This document shows, piece by piece, positions 16,254-24,943 of a stretch of 64,000 nucleotides of DNA. A program made the translations under genes and the position numbers. The stretch covers positions 62,001 to 126,000 of the forward strand of contig NZ_JAOSZE010000011.1 of the NCBI RefSeq assembly GCF_025630775.1, in the 5' to 3' direction. Below the pieces are notes generated by a model that was given only the letters and a program-made list of their open reading frames with translations, made no database searches and was not told the DNA's origin. Origin of the DNA: Actinoplanes sp. KI2 (lineage in GTDB: Bacteria; Actinomycetota; Actinomycetes; Mycobacteriales; Micromonosporaceae). Positions within the stretch are counted from its first letter, which is position 1. Each line of letters begins with the position of its first letter.

Positions 16254-18410
16254 TCAGTCGACAGTGGAGTTGACCAAGAGCTCGAACCACACCGTCGAAC
16301 CCCGCACCGAGGGGTCCGTGCCCCACGAGTCGCTGAGCTCCTCGATCAGGCCGAGGCCCCGGCCGCGGCTCGACAGGCTGCCCATCCCGTCGGTGCGGGT
16401 GCGGATCACGCTGCCCCGGGTGCCGGTGTCGGCGACCGAGACCAGCAGCCGATCGGCATTGAGGTCGATCTCCACCTGGGCCGGGGTGCCGGCGTGCAGC
16501 AGGGCGTTGGTGGTGAGCTCGCTGGTGCACAGGACGGCCGAGGCGATCACCGGCTCGGGGACGTTCCACTCGCGCAGCCGGGCGGTCATCCAGTGGCGTA
16601 CCCGGCTCGGCCCGGTCGGCTCGGGGGCCACCCGCATGGTGTCCGACCGGCTGCGGGCCACCGCCCGCTCGACCGCCAGCACCGCCACGTCGTCGTCGGT
16701 CGGCGGGCCGGGCACCGCCGCGGTGGCCAGCGAGCACAGGTTGCGCGGGTCGCCGCTGGTCGCGGTCGCGGCCGCGGTCACCAGCGCGTCCAGCCCCTCG
16801 TTCAGCGACCGGCCGCGCCGCTCCACCATCCCGTCGCTGAACAGCATGATCGTGTCGCCCGGCTCCAGCCGCACCTGGCCGGTCTGCCAGCGCCCGCCCA
16901 GCCCGAGCGGCGCCCCCGGCGGCACCTTCACCAGCTCGGCCGTGGGCGGCTCGCCGCCCAGCCCGGCGCGGCGCAGCACCGGCGGCGGATGACCCGCGCT
17001 GGCCAGCGTGATCGTGCCGTCGGCCGGGTCGAGCACCCCGTACACGACGGTCACGAAGATCTCCTCGTTGCGCGACTCGGCGCCGAGCGAACCGACCAGC
17101 CGGTCGAGCCCGGTCAGCACGGCCGGCGGCTCGGCGTTGGTCAGCGCCAGCGCCCGCAGCGCGGCCCGCACCTGGCCCATCACCGCGGCGGCGCGCACAT
17201 CGTGGCCGGCCACGTCGCCCAGCACGATCGCCAGCCGGCCGTCGGCGAGCCGGAACGCGTCGTAGAAGTCGCCGCCGGCCGCGTTGCCGTCGACCCCGGG
17301 GGCGTACCGGGCGGCGATCCGGAACCGCTCCAGCTCGGGCAGGTGTTCCGGGAGCATGCTGCGCTGCAACAGCTGGGCGGTGCCGTGCTGGGCCTCGAAC
17401 CGGCGGGCCCGCTCGGCGGCCTGCGCCACCAGCTGGGCGGCCGCGCTCAGCAGCGCTCGCTCGGCGGGCAGCCAGGTGTGCGGGTCGCGGTAGCCGATGC
17501 TCAGCGCGCCGGTCAGCGACGGGGTGTGCAGCGGCAGCGCGGCCAGCGCCCGTATTCGGCGCTCGTGCCGGTCGGCCGCCACCGCGCCGAGCGGCTCGCC
17601 GTCCGGCACGAACAGTGGCCGGCCCTCGCGCGCCGCGGCGATCAGCGGCCACCGGTCGTCGTCGGGCAGCGGCTTCCACACCGGCGGCAGGCGCTCGTCG
17701 GCCTCGTCGAGCACCTCGCCCCGGATCCGGCGGACCGAGCGGAACGCGGTGCCGTCGTCGACCGCGAACAGGCAGTGGTCGACGTCGAACGAGTCGGTCA
17801 GGTACCCCAGCACCACCCGGGCCACGTCGTCGATGGTCAGCGCGCCGGCCAGCCGGGCGGTCAGCTCGCCGAGGTTCTGCAGGCGGCGGGTCACCTGGGT
17901 GGTCACCGCGGCGACGGTCAGCACGCCGGCGACGGCGCCCCGGGAATCGCGGACCGCCGAGTGGCCGCGGGTGAGGAACGCCTGCTCGGGGCGGCTGCCC
18001 TCGGTCCGCGCCACGGTCAGCTGCGTCTCGGCCTCCAGAAACGGCCGGCCGCTGCGGTAGACCTCCTCGATCATGCCGCCGGGCCCATCGGGGGCCAGCC
18101 ACAGGTCGCCGAAGGTCTCCGCCGCCGGGCGGCCCAGCGCCGCCGGATGCAGGGCGCCGATCAGGTCCGCGTACGCGTCGTTGTAGATCAGCACGAAGCC
18201 GTCGCCGCAGCTGAGGGCCATCGGCATGGGGCAGGACAGCACGAGCTCGACGGTGGCGGCGACAGCCGGGTCCCAGTCGTCACGCCGCCCGAGCGCGGTC
18301 GCCGACCAGTCGGTCGCGGCCACCAGATCGGCGCAGCTCTGCTGCTCCGGCTGGGCCTGTGCGGGCAGCGTCGGCACCATCGAGGAGCTCACCCCACCCG
18401 ACCTGGCCAT
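16254..18410 (-). CDS. PAS-GAF-PP2C (SpoIIE-type) phosphatase with anti-sigma-like ATPase domain
   Basis: A 718-residue cytoplasmic protein. In order it has a PAS-like domain (about 45-165), a GAF domain (about 185-345), a SpoIIE/PP2C phosphatase (about 365-575) with AAGGDFYDAF, VLGDVAGHD and LFSDGMVERR supplying metal Asp residues, and a C-terminal HATPase_c_2 domain (about 600-715) with SELTTNALLH, VADTG and GRGLGLIEELSD. Such proteins act in actinomycete partner-switching, dephosphorylating anti-anti-sigma factors and possibly phosphorylating them through the RsbW-like end. No sigma or anti-anti-sigma gene is adjacent. ATG 18410 is chosen; a TTG two codons upstream is possible. Confidence 0.9.
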   Translation of the reverse strand: MARSGGVSSSMVPTLPAQAQPEQQSCADLVAATDWSATALGRRDDWDPAVAATVELVLSCPMPMALSCGDGFVLIYNDAYADLIGALHPAALGRPAAETFGDLWLAPDGPGGMIEEVYRSGRPFLEAETQLTVARTEGSRPEQAFLTRGHSAVRDSRGAVAGVLTVAAVTTQVTRRLQNLGELTARLAGALTIDDVARVVLGYLTDSFDVDHCLFAVDDGTAFRSVRRIRGEVLDEADERLPPVWKPLPDDDRWPLIAAAREGRPLFVPDGEPLGAVAADRHERRIRALAALPLHTPSLTGALSIGYRDPHTWLPAERALLSAAAQLVAQAAERARRFEAQHGTAQLLQRSMLPEHLPELERFRIAARYAPGVDGNAAGGDFYDAFRLADGRLAIVLGDVAGHDVRAAAVMGQVRAALRALALTNAEPPAVLTGLDRLVGSLGAESRNEEIFVTVVYGVLDPADGTITLASAGHPPPVLRRAGLGGEPPTAELVKVPPGAPLGLGGRWQTGQVRLEPGDTIMLFSDGMVERRGRSLNEGLDALVTAAATATSGDPRNLCSLATAAVPGPPTDDDVAVLAVERAVARSRSDTMRVAPEPTGPSRVRHWMTARLREWNVPEPVIASAVLCTSELTTNALLHAGTPAQVEIDLNADRLLVSVADTGTRGSVIRTRTDGMGSLSSRGRGLGLIEELSDSWGTDPSVRGSTVWFELLVNSTVD

Positions 18411-18504
18411 GACCAAAAGCGTAACCGCACTCGGCCATTCGGACGATCCCCCGCCCTCCGTCCGTCCGATTCTTGACGGGAGGTCTTCTGGTCGGGTACG
18501 TCAA

Positions 18505-18534
18505 GGGCCGGCACCGGAGACCCGGTGCCGGCCC
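18505..18534 (-). terminator. Strong hairpin, probable terminator of the 18571-18927 gene
   Basis: GGGCCGGCACCGG (18505-18517) and its perfect complement (18522-18534) around AGAC make a 13-bp GC stem 37 bp after the stop codon of the minus-strand gene. There is no T-tract, as is common for actinomycete terminators. Confidence 0.55.
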
Positions 18535-18570
18535 GAACGAACGGACAGCCTGTAGCGATCGTTTCGTGAC

Positions 18571-18927
18571 TCAGCCGGGGTCGGGCAGCGTACGCGCGAG
18601 CGCGCACACGGCGAGCAGCCGGCGCATCACCCAGTCGTCCTCGGCCCAGTTGAACGGCTCCTCCGGCGGGTGCCAGCCGTGCGTGAACGCGGCATCCCGC
18701 ACCCCCTCGGCGTACGCCGCGAGGACCACCGCGGTCAGCGGCCGGACGTCGGCCGACAGGCTGTCGCGGACGCCGGCGGAATGCTGGTCGACGAGGGCCA
18801 TCAGGCCCGGGTTGGCGTCGGCGGCGTGGAGGCCGGCGATTCCCACCGTGTCGTGAAGCTCGGCGAGGCAAGCTTGGGCGGAACGGAGGGCAGCACGGGC
18901 GGCCGCGCCGCTGAACAGGCCATTCAT
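18571..18927 (-). CDS. DUF6401-like small protein (118 aa)
   Basis: A 118-residue helical protein with the pattern of DUF6401 proteins of actinomycetes: ANPGLMALVDQHSAGVRDSL, YAEGVRDAAFTHGW and a terminal WVMRRLLAVCALAR. Members are annotated around natural-product loci but have no known biochemical role. No transmembrane segment or catalytic motif is visible. The start ATG encodes MNGLFSGAAARAALR, an amphipathic helix. The family name is offered with moderate confidence. Confidence 0.68.
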   Translation of the reverse strand: MNGLFSGAAARAALRSAQACLAELHDTVGIAGLHAADANPGLMALVDQHSAGVRDSLSADVRPLTAVVLAAYAEGVRDAAFTHGWHPPEEPFNWAEDDWVMRRLLAVCALARTLPDPG

Positions 18928-18993
18928 GGAAAGAAAAGTTACGGAGCCCGGGTTCGCGAACGGGTGGCCCGACAGGTGCAGCCCGGTTGAACG

Positions 18994-19194
18994 CTATTTG
19001 GCGGCGGTGGGACGCCGGCGCTGCGCATCGTCGGCCAGGATCACGGTGGCCACGACCAGCGCCACGACCACGGCGAAGAGCCAGGAGGCATCGTTGATGA
19101 CCTTGGCGGCGATCGGCGCCTGGAAGGCGGCCAGCAGAAAACCGAGCCAGGCGAACCGGCGCTGGCGGTCGGACAGGAATCCGGCAGAACGCAT
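18994..19194 (-). CDS. Small two-pass membrane protein (66 aa)
   Basis: A 66-residue protein with hydrophobic segments at about 13-32 (RFAWLGFLLAAFQAPIAAKV) and 38-54 (WLFAVVVALVVATVILA) and charged ends (SDRQRR, DDAQRRRPTAAK). The positive C-terminus suggests both ends are cytoplasmic. It lies 66 bp upstream of the DUF6401-like gene on the same strand and may be co-transcribed, and 67 bp from the divergent lipoprotein gene. Function unknown. Confidence 0.7.
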   Translation of the reverse strand: MRSAGFLSDRQRRFAWLGFLLAAFQAPIAAKVINDASWLFAVVVALVVATVILADDAQRRRPTAAK

Positions 19195-19261
19195 TCGACC
19201 AGTTTGTCGTGATCACGGCGGATCGCCGTCACCCATTCGGCCGATTCTCCGTTGTCCGATA

Positions 19262-19969
19262 GTGCCCTCCGTATTGCGTCGCCGCGGCTCAACGTTCCGG
19301 ACGCTCGTCGCGTTGTGCCTGGTCAGCGGTCTGCTAGGGTGCGCGCCCCGGGCCGTGACCCCGCCGGCCGCCGATCTGCCGGAGCACGTGGCGGCGGGCG
19401 CGCTGCTGAATCGCACCAGCGCGTACTTGACGGTCGAGAACGCCGCCTCCCGGGTCCAGGTCAGCATGGCCACCCTGCCCGGCCTGCTCTACCGCATCAG
19501 CACGGCCGGCGACTCCGGCCTGGAACCCCGCGTGACCGCCCGGAACGGGGTCGTCCGGGCGCGCCTGCTGCCGACCGGCGCGGACGGGCCGGACGAGGTC
19601 CGCATCGTGCTCAACCGCGGCGTACGCTGGGCGATCAGCCTCCCGGCCGGGGCCGGTGAGCAGCAGCTGGACCTGCGCCGTGGCCGCCTCGCACGGGTCG
19701 ACCTGGGCGCCTCCGGGCTGCTCGAGATGCATCTCCCGGCGCCGGCCGGCACCGTCCCGGTCACCCTGCACGGTGCCGTCGGCAGCCTCGTGCTGACCGG
19801 CGGGCCGGTGCGCCTCGAGCTCGACCGGGGCGTCGGCTCCGCCGTCCTGCCGTGGGGGACCTCCGGGATCACCCAGACGCCGGGGTGGAGCAATACGTCT
19901 GACCGATACGCGATTAGGGCCCGCGCTGCCGTCGGCACCCTGATCGTGCGTACGGATCAGGACGAATAG
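19262..19969 (+). CDS. Secreted lipoprotein (235 aa)
   Basis: A 235-residue protein starting at GTG 19262. The N-terminus is a lipoprotein signal: RRR, a hydrophobic stretch LVALCLVSGLLGC with lipobox SGLLGC, then polar residues. The mature part is predicted almost entirely beta: repeated strands such as VRARLLPTGADG, VTLHGAVGSLVLTGGPVRLEL resemble DUF4097-type beta-helix or adhesin-like repeats. Probably anchored on the outer face of the cytoplasmic membrane. The ribosome binding site is weak; the lipobox position supports the start. Substrate or partner unknown. Confidence 0.8.
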   Translation: MPSVLRRRGSTFRTLVALCLVSGLLGCAPRAVTPPAADLPEHVAAGALLNRTSAYLTVENAASRVQVSMATLPGLLYRISTAGDSGLEPRVTARNGVVRARLLPTGADGPDEVRIVLNRGVRWAISLPAGAGEQQLDLRRGRLARVDLGASGLLEMHLPAPAGTVPVTLHGAVGSLVLTGGPVRLELDRGVGSAVLPWGTSGITQTPGWSNTSDRYAIRARAAVGTLIVRTDQDE

Positions 19970-20064
19970 GGCATTTTTCCGGCAGCTTGCGGGGTGGCGA
20001 TGTTTACCGATTTGGGTGTCGGGCACTGGCACCGCGTCACCGTCGCTCGACCCGGAGGGACCCC

Positions 20065-21252
20065 GTGCGCATCGCGATGATTTCCGAGCACGCCAGCCCC
20101 CTGGGTGACGGCGGCCAGCAGACCCATGTCGCCGACCTGTCCGCCGCGCTCGCCGAGCTCGGCCATCAGGTGCGCGTCTACACCCGCCGCGACGACCCGA
20201 CGGTGGCCGAGGAGGTCACCACGCCGGGCGGCATCAGCGTGGTACACGTCCCGGCCGGCCCGGCGCACGTCGTGCCGCCCGATCTGCTCCTGCCGTACAT
20301 GGGCGAGTTCGCCCGGTGGCTCGAGGGTCAGTGGCGGGGCGCGGCGTGGACCCCGGACGTCCTGCACGCGCATTTCTGGACCAGTGGTCTGGCCGCCGTC
20401 ACCGCCGCTCGCCGCCTGGGCATTCCCGTGGTGCAGTCGTTCCACGAGCTCGGCCGGATCGAGACGGCCGCCGACGGCAAGCCGTCGCGGTCCGGATACG
20501 AACGAGCGCTCGGCCGCGCCGTCGACCGGGTGGTGGTACAGACCCAGGACGAGGTACGCGGCCTGGTGCGGATCGGCGTGCCGAGGACGCAGCTGACCGT
20601 GGTGCCCGCCGGCGTCGACTCCGAGCGCTTCACCCCCGAGGGCCCGGCCGTCGACCGCGACCCGGAGCGGCCGCGCATCCTCTCGGTCGGCAAGCTGGTC
20701 GAGCGCAAGGGCTTCGGCGACGTCGTCCAGGCGATGCGCTTCGTGCCCGGCGCCGAGGTGGTGGTCGTCGGCGGCCCGGCCCCCGACCAGCTGCCCGCCG
20801 ACCCGGGCGCCCGCAGGCTGCGCGCGCTCGCCGAGAAACTGCAGGTCGCCGACCGGTTCCGGCTGATCGGGCGGGTGCCGTCGGCGGACATGCCGCGCTG
20901 GTACCGCTCGGCCGATCTGTTCGTCGCCGCGCCCTGGCAGGAGGAGCTGGAGCCGTCCGCGCTGGAGGCGATGGCCTGCGGCGTGCCGATCGTGGGCACC
21001 GCGGTGGGTGGGCTGACCGAGGCCGTGGTGGACGGGCTGACCGGCGACCTGGTGCCGGCCCGCGACCCGCGGGCGCTCGGCGGTGCGCTGCGCCGGCTCG
21101 TCAACGACAAGGTGCGCCGATTCGCGTACGCCACGGCCGCGCTGGATCGCGCCCGCCAGGCGTACTCCTGGAAGCGGGTCGCCGCCCAGGTCGGCTCGGT
21201 CTACGCGGCGGTCGCCGGCCGCCGGAAGGGCGCCGAGGCGGTCGCGTCGTAG
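20065..21252 (+). CDS. GT4-family glycosyltransferase
   Basis: A 395-residue GT-B enzyme beginning VRIAMISEHASPLGDGGQQTH (quoted in part: MISEHASPLGDGGQQ), the nucleotide-sugar glycosyltransferase N-terminus. The C-terminal domain has SVGKLVERKGFGD, RLIGRVP and the donor-binding EELEPSALEAMACGVPIVGT (E-x7-E motif). The GTG at 20065 has GGAGGGA 11 bp upstream. The acceptor is unknown; candidates are cell-envelope glycoconjugates. It lies 95 bp after the lipoprotein gene and 81 bp before the ABC transporter genes, with no strong terminator between, so a shared transcript is possible. Confidence 0.88.
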   Translation: MRIAMISEHASPLGDGGQQTHVADLSAALAELGHQVRVYTRRDDPTVAEEVTTPGGISVVHVPAGPAHVVPPDLLLPYMGEFARWLEGQWRGAAWTPDVLHAHFWTSGLAAVTAARRLGIPVVQSFHELGRIETAADGKPSRSGYERALGRAVDRVVVQTQDEVRGLVRIGVPRTQLTVVPAGVDSERFTPEGPAVDRDPERPRILSVGKLVERKGFGDVVQAMRFVPGAEVVVVGGPAPDQLPADPGARRLRALAEKLQVADRFRLIGRVPSADMPRWYRSADLFVAAPWQEELEPSALEAMACGVPIVGTAVGGLTEAVVDGLTGDLVPARDPRALGGALRRLVNDKVRRFAYATAALDRARQAYSWKRVAAQVGSVYAAVAGRRKGAEAVAS

Positions 21253-21333
21253 GACCACATCCACCAACTGGTTGATCGAAAGGCTCGCCCGCCGGTCGAT
21301 TCGGCGGCGATCGATCCACGCGACGCTCGATGC

Positions 21334-22227
21334 ATGCCAGTCATCGAGGTCAAGAACCTGCGGAAGCGCTACGGGGACACGCTCGCGGTACGAGACGTCT
21401 CGTTCACCGTCGAGCGTGGCGAAATCTTCGGCATCCTCGGCCCGAACGGCGCCGGCAAGACCACCACGGTCGAGTGCGTGGCCGGCCTGCGCACCCCGGA
21501 CGACGGCACGATCACCGTGCTCGGCCGTCCACCCCGCGACGTCTCGCTGCGCCGCGAGGTCGGCGTCCAGCTCCAGGAGAGCCGGCTGCCCGACAAGATC
21601 ACCGTACGGGAGGCGCTCGAGCTGTACAGCACCTTCTACCCCGAGCCGGCCGACTGGCGGGCGCTGGCCGACCGGCTCGGCCTCGGCGACCAGCTGAAGG
21701 CGAGGTACGCCAAGCTCTCCGGCGGACGCAAGCAGCGGCTCTCGATCGCGCTCGCGCTGATCGGCAACCCCAGGATCGCGATCCTCGACGAGCTCACCAC
21801 CGGCCTAGACCCGCAGGCGCGCCGGGACACCTGGGACCTGATCGAGTCGATCCGGGACACCGGCGTGACGATCGTGCTGGTCACCCACTTCATGGAGGAG
21901 GCGTCCCGGCTCTGCGACCGGCTCGCCGTGATCGACCACGGCGAGGTCGTCGCCCTGGACACCCCGGCCGGCCTGGTCACCGCAATCAGCGGCGAGCAGC
22001 GGATCCGGTTCCGCCCGTCGGCGCCGGTCGACGACGCGCTGCTGCTGGCCGCGCCCGAGGTGACCGCGGTGCGCCGGCACGGCGAGCAGGTCGAGGTGGC
22101 CGGGACCGGCAACCTGCTGCACGCGGTCACCTCGGTGCTGGCCGCCCACCAGATCATCGCGAACGACCTCCGGATCGAGCAGGCCGGCCTGGACGAGGCG
22201 TTCGTCCGGCTGGTGGGAAGGGACTGA
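21334..22227 (+). CDS. ABC transporter ATP-binding protein (DrrA/CcmA type)
   Basis: A 297-residue nucleotide-binding subunit: Walker A GPNGAGKTTT (about residue 37), Q-loop LQESRLPD, signature LSGGRKQR, Walker B IAILDELTTGLDP (Leu in the place of the usual Pro) and switch His in LVTHFMEEA. The C-terminal 80 residues are the extra domain of drug/antibiotic exporter ATPases. It pairs with the permease 1 bp downstream and the two-component genes that follow, suggesting an efflux or envelope-stress detoxification pump under its own sensor. Confidence 0.93.
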   Translation: MPVIEVKNLRKRYGDTLAVRDVSFTVERGEIFGILGPNGAGKTTTVECVAGLRTPDDGTITVLGRPPRDVSLRREVGVQLQESRLPDKITVREALELYSTFYPEPADWRALADRLGLGDQLKARYAKLSGGRKQRLSIALALIGNPRIAILDELTTGLDPQARRDTWDLIESIRDTGVTIVLVTHFMEEASRLCDRLAVIDHGEVVALDTPAGLVTAISGEQRIRFRPSAPVDDALLLAAPEVTAVRRHGEQVEVAGTGNLLHAVTSVLAAHQIIANDLRIEQAGLDEAFVRLVGRD

Positions 22228-22228
22228 C

Positions 22229-22963
22229 ATGTTTGCCAAACTGACCGTCACCGAGCTCAAGCTGTTGAGCCGCGAGCCGATGATGGCGTTCTTCGCGCTG
22301 TTCTCCCCGACCCTGCTCGTGGTGATCCTGGGCAGCGTCCCGGCCTTCCGGAAGCCGTCGGCCGACCTCGGCGGCCTGCGCGTGATCGACGTGTACGTGG
22401 GGATCGCGGTGGCCCTGACGGTGGCGATGCTCGGCCTGCAGGTGATGCCGATGGCGCTCGCCACGTACCGGGAGCGGGGCATCCTGAAGCGGCTCGCCAC
22501 CACGCCGGCCCGTCCGTCGCTGCTGCTGGCGGCCCAGCTGACGGCGGCCCTGCTGACCGCGATCGTGTCCAGCGCGCTGGCCGTCGCGGTCGGCCGGATC
22601 GCCTACGACGTGCCGCTGCCGTCGAATGTGGCCGGATTCGTCCTGGCTTATCTCCTCGCGGCGCTCGGCGTATTCGCGATCGGACTGTTCATCGCGGCGC
22701 TGGCGCCCAGCGGCAAGGCCGGCAACTCGATCGGCACGCTGCTGTTCTTCCCGTCGATGTTCTTCGCCGGGCTGTGGACCCCGCGCGAGGTGTTCCCGCC
22801 CGCGCTGCAGCGGGTCGGCGACTTCACCCCGCTGGGCGCGGGGGAGCGGGCGCTGCACGAGGCGACTACGGGTCATTGGCCGAGCCTGCTGTCGGCTACC
22901 GTGCTGGTGGGATACCTGGCGGTGTTCGGGCTCGGCGCGGCCCGGCTGTTCCGCTGGTCCTGA
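22229..22963 (+). CDS. ABC-2 type transporter permease
   Basis: A 244-residue protein with six hydrophobic segments (for example MAFFALFSPTLLVVILG, LAYLLAALGVFAIGLFIAAL, GTLLFFPSMFFAGLWTPR), the ABC-2 exporter layout. The conserved FFAGLWTPREVFPP loop near the fifth segment is typical of DrrB-like permeases. The start codon follows the ATPase stop directly, with GGAAGG as ribosome binding site. Substrate unknown. Confidence 0.92.
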   Translation: MFAKLTVTELKLLSREPMMAFFALFSPTLLVVILGSVPAFRKPSADLGGLRVIDVYVGIAVALTVAMLGLQVMPMALATYRERGILKRLATTPARPSLLLAAQLTAALLTAIVSSALAVAVGRIAYDVPLPSNVAGFVLAYLLAALGVFAIGLFIAALAPSGKAGNSIGTLLFFPSMFFAGLWTPREVFPPALQRVGDFTPLGAGERALHEATTGHWPSLLSATVLVGYLAVFGLGAARLFRWS

Positions 22964-22979
22964 GGGGCGGGGGAGGAAC

Positions 22980-24236
22980 GTGGCGAACATGTCGGTGGTC
23001 GGCCCGCTGGAGACGTCGCGGCGGCGGCTCGACCGGTGGCTGACCTGGGTGCCGTACGGCGCTCTTCTCTGCTCGACGCTCATCGTTCCGATCGGCACCG
23101 CCGCCGACGTGCCGCACCAGCCCTATCCGATCGTGGGCGGGTCGGTGCTGTTCACCGCGGCGTGGATGTTCTGGTGGACGACGTGGCACCCCGAGTGGGA
23201 GCGCGACCGGCGCCGGATGACGGTCTTCTTCGTCGGGCTCGTCGCGCTGATCTACCTGCTGATCTGGTGCAGTCCGATATTCGGGTTCTACGCCTGGACC
23301 GGCTACCTGTTCGTGGCGTACGCCCTGCACGGCCGCCTGACCCGGCTGGCCGGCGCCACCTCGGTGGCGGTGGCCACCGCCCTCTCCCAGGCCGGCGGAT
23401 TCCCCGCGATGGCGCATCGGGGTTCGTGGGGCTACTTCGCGATCCTGCTGCTCTTCAACATCACGATCGCCGGCTCGATGACGATGCTGGCCACGATGAA
23501 CGACGAGCAGACCGCCAAGCGCGCCGAGATGATCCGCCAGCTGGCCGAGGCGAACGCGAAGCTCGAGGCGGCCCTCACCGAGAACGCGGGTCTGCACGCC
23601 CAGTTGCTGGTGCAGGCCCGCGAGGCCGGGGTGCACGACGAGCGGCAGCGGATGGCGGGGGAGATCCACGACGTGCTCGCCCAGGGCCTGACCGGGATCG
23701 TGACCCAGCTGGAGGCGGCGTCGTCCGGGGAGTGGGTGCGGCACATCGAGACGGCGAAGAAGCTGGCCCGGGAGAGCCTGACCGAGGCGCGGCGGTCGGT
23801 GCAGGCGCTGCGGCCGCAGCCGCTCGACTCGTCGGCCCTCCCCGAGGCGCTGGACGAGGTGGTGTCGACCTGGTCCGGCCGGCACGACGTCCGGGCCTCG
23901 CTGATCACGACGGGTGCGCCGCGCCCCCTGCTTCCGGAGATCGAGACGACCCTGTTGCGTACGGCTCAGGAAGCCCTCGCCAACGTGTCCCGGCATGCCG
24001 GCGCCGACCGGGTCTTCCTGACCCTGTCGTACATGGAGGACGTGGTCACGCTGGACGTCCGGGACGACGGCGCCGGGTTCGACCCGTCGGTGCCGGTCAA
24101 GGAGTCGTCCTACGGGCTCGCGGCCATGCGGGAGCGGGTGCTGCGGATCGCCGGGACGCTGTCGGTCGAGTCCGAGCCGGGCAATGGCACGGCGGTGTCG
24201 GCCTGCGTGCCGGCGCTCGGTTTGGCGGCGGCGTGA
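22980..24236 (+). CDS. Sensor histidine kinase (DesK/NarX-type, HisKA_3)
   Basis: A 418-residue kinase: five or six N-terminal transmembrane segments (about 20-165) with short loops, a coiled-coil linker (EQTAKRAEMIRQLAEANAKLEA), the HisKA_3 phosphoacceptor motif MAGEIHDVLAQGLTGIV, then HATPase with EALANVSRHAGA, DVRDDGAGFD and GLAAMRERV. The lack of a large extracellular domain suggests intramembrane sensing, as in DesK and LiaS. GTG 22980 follows GGGGGAGG; ATG 22989 is an alternative. It partners the next gene (GTGA overlap). Confidence 0.92.
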   Translation: MANMSVVGPLETSRRRLDRWLTWVPYGALLCSTLIVPIGTAADVPHQPYPIVGGSVLFTAAWMFWWTTWHPEWERDRRRMTVFFVGLVALIYLLIWCSPIFGFYAWTGYLFVAYALHGRLTRLAGATSVAVATALSQAGGFPAMAHRGSWGYFAILLLFNITIAGSMTMLATMNDEQTAKRAEMIRQLAEANAKLEAALTENAGLHAQLLVQAREAGVHDERQRMAGEIHDVLAQGLTGIVTQLEAASSGEWVRHIETAKKLARESLTEARRSVQALRPQPLDSSALPEALDEVVSTWSGRHDVRASLITTGAPRPLLPEIETTLLRTAQEALANVSRHAGADRVFLTLSYMEDVVTLDVRDDGAGFDPSVPVKESSYGLAAMRERVLRIAGTLSVESEPGNGTAVSACVPALGLAAA

Positions 24237-24859
24237 TCGGGCTGCTGATCGTCGACGACCATCCGGTGGTGCGGGACGGGCTGCGGGGCATGTTCGCCGG
24301 GGACGACCGGTTCGCGGTGCTGGGCGAGGCCGGGAACGGTCTCGAGGCCCTCGCGGTGGCGCGGTCGACGTCGCCGGACGTGGTGCTGATGGACCTGCGC
24401 ATGCCCGAGATGGACGGGGTCACCGCGATCCGGGCGCTGCGCGACCAGGGGTCGACGGCTCGGGTGCTGGTGCTGACCACGTACGACACCGACCGCGACG
24501 TGCTGCCGGCGATCAAGGCGGGGGCGACCGGCTACCTGCTCAAGGACACACCGCGCGAGGAGCTGTTCCGGGCGGTCACCGCGGCGCACCGCGGCGAGTC
24601 GGTGCTGTCCCCGGCCGTGGCCGGTCGGCTCATGGGCACGCTGCGCTCGCCGGCCAAGGAGCCGCTGAGCGCGCGCGAGATCGAGGTGCTCACGCTCATC
24701 GCCCGGGGAAACAGCAACCGGGAGGCGGCCTCGCTGCTGTTCATCAGCGAGGCGACGGTCAAGACCCACCTCCTGCACGCGTACGCGAAACTGGGCGTCC
24801 GCGACCGCGCGGCGGCCGTCGCCGCGGCCTTCGAGCAGGGTCTGCTGCGCCGAGAATGA
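24233..24859 (+). CDS. LuxR/NarL-family response regulator
   Basis: A 208-residue response regulator: receiver residues DD (LIVDDHPVV), phospho-acceptor Asp in VVLMDLRMPEMDG, Thr in LTTYD and Lys in LLKDTPREE. The LuxR-type HTH follows: LSAREIEVLTLIARGNSNRE and ISEATVKTHLLHAYAKL. GTG 24233 overlaps the kinase stop. The natural target is the ABC transporter operon in which it sits. Confidence 0.94.
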   Translation: MIGLLIVDDHPVVRDGLRGMFAGDDRFAVLGEAGNGLEALAVARSTSPDVVLMDLRMPEMDGVTAIRALRDQGSTARVLVLTTYDTDRDVLPAIKAGATGYLLKDTPREELFRAVTAAHRGESVLSPAVAGRLMGTLRSPAKEPLSAREIEVLTLIARGNSNREAASLLFISEATVKTHLLHAYAKLGVRDRAAAVAAAFEQGLLRRE

Positions 24860-24943
24860 GCCCGAACGTCATACCAGCGACGTAGACCCGAGTACGCCCA
24901 CCGGCCGACGCGCTCCCGGCACGGCTCCGGAAGGATCGTTCCC

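Noticed and set aside
21334..24859. An antibiotic resistance cassette of the ABC transporter and two-component genes.
   Set aside because: The families fit efflux in general, but nothing in the sequence identifies a drug; only a general export role is supported.
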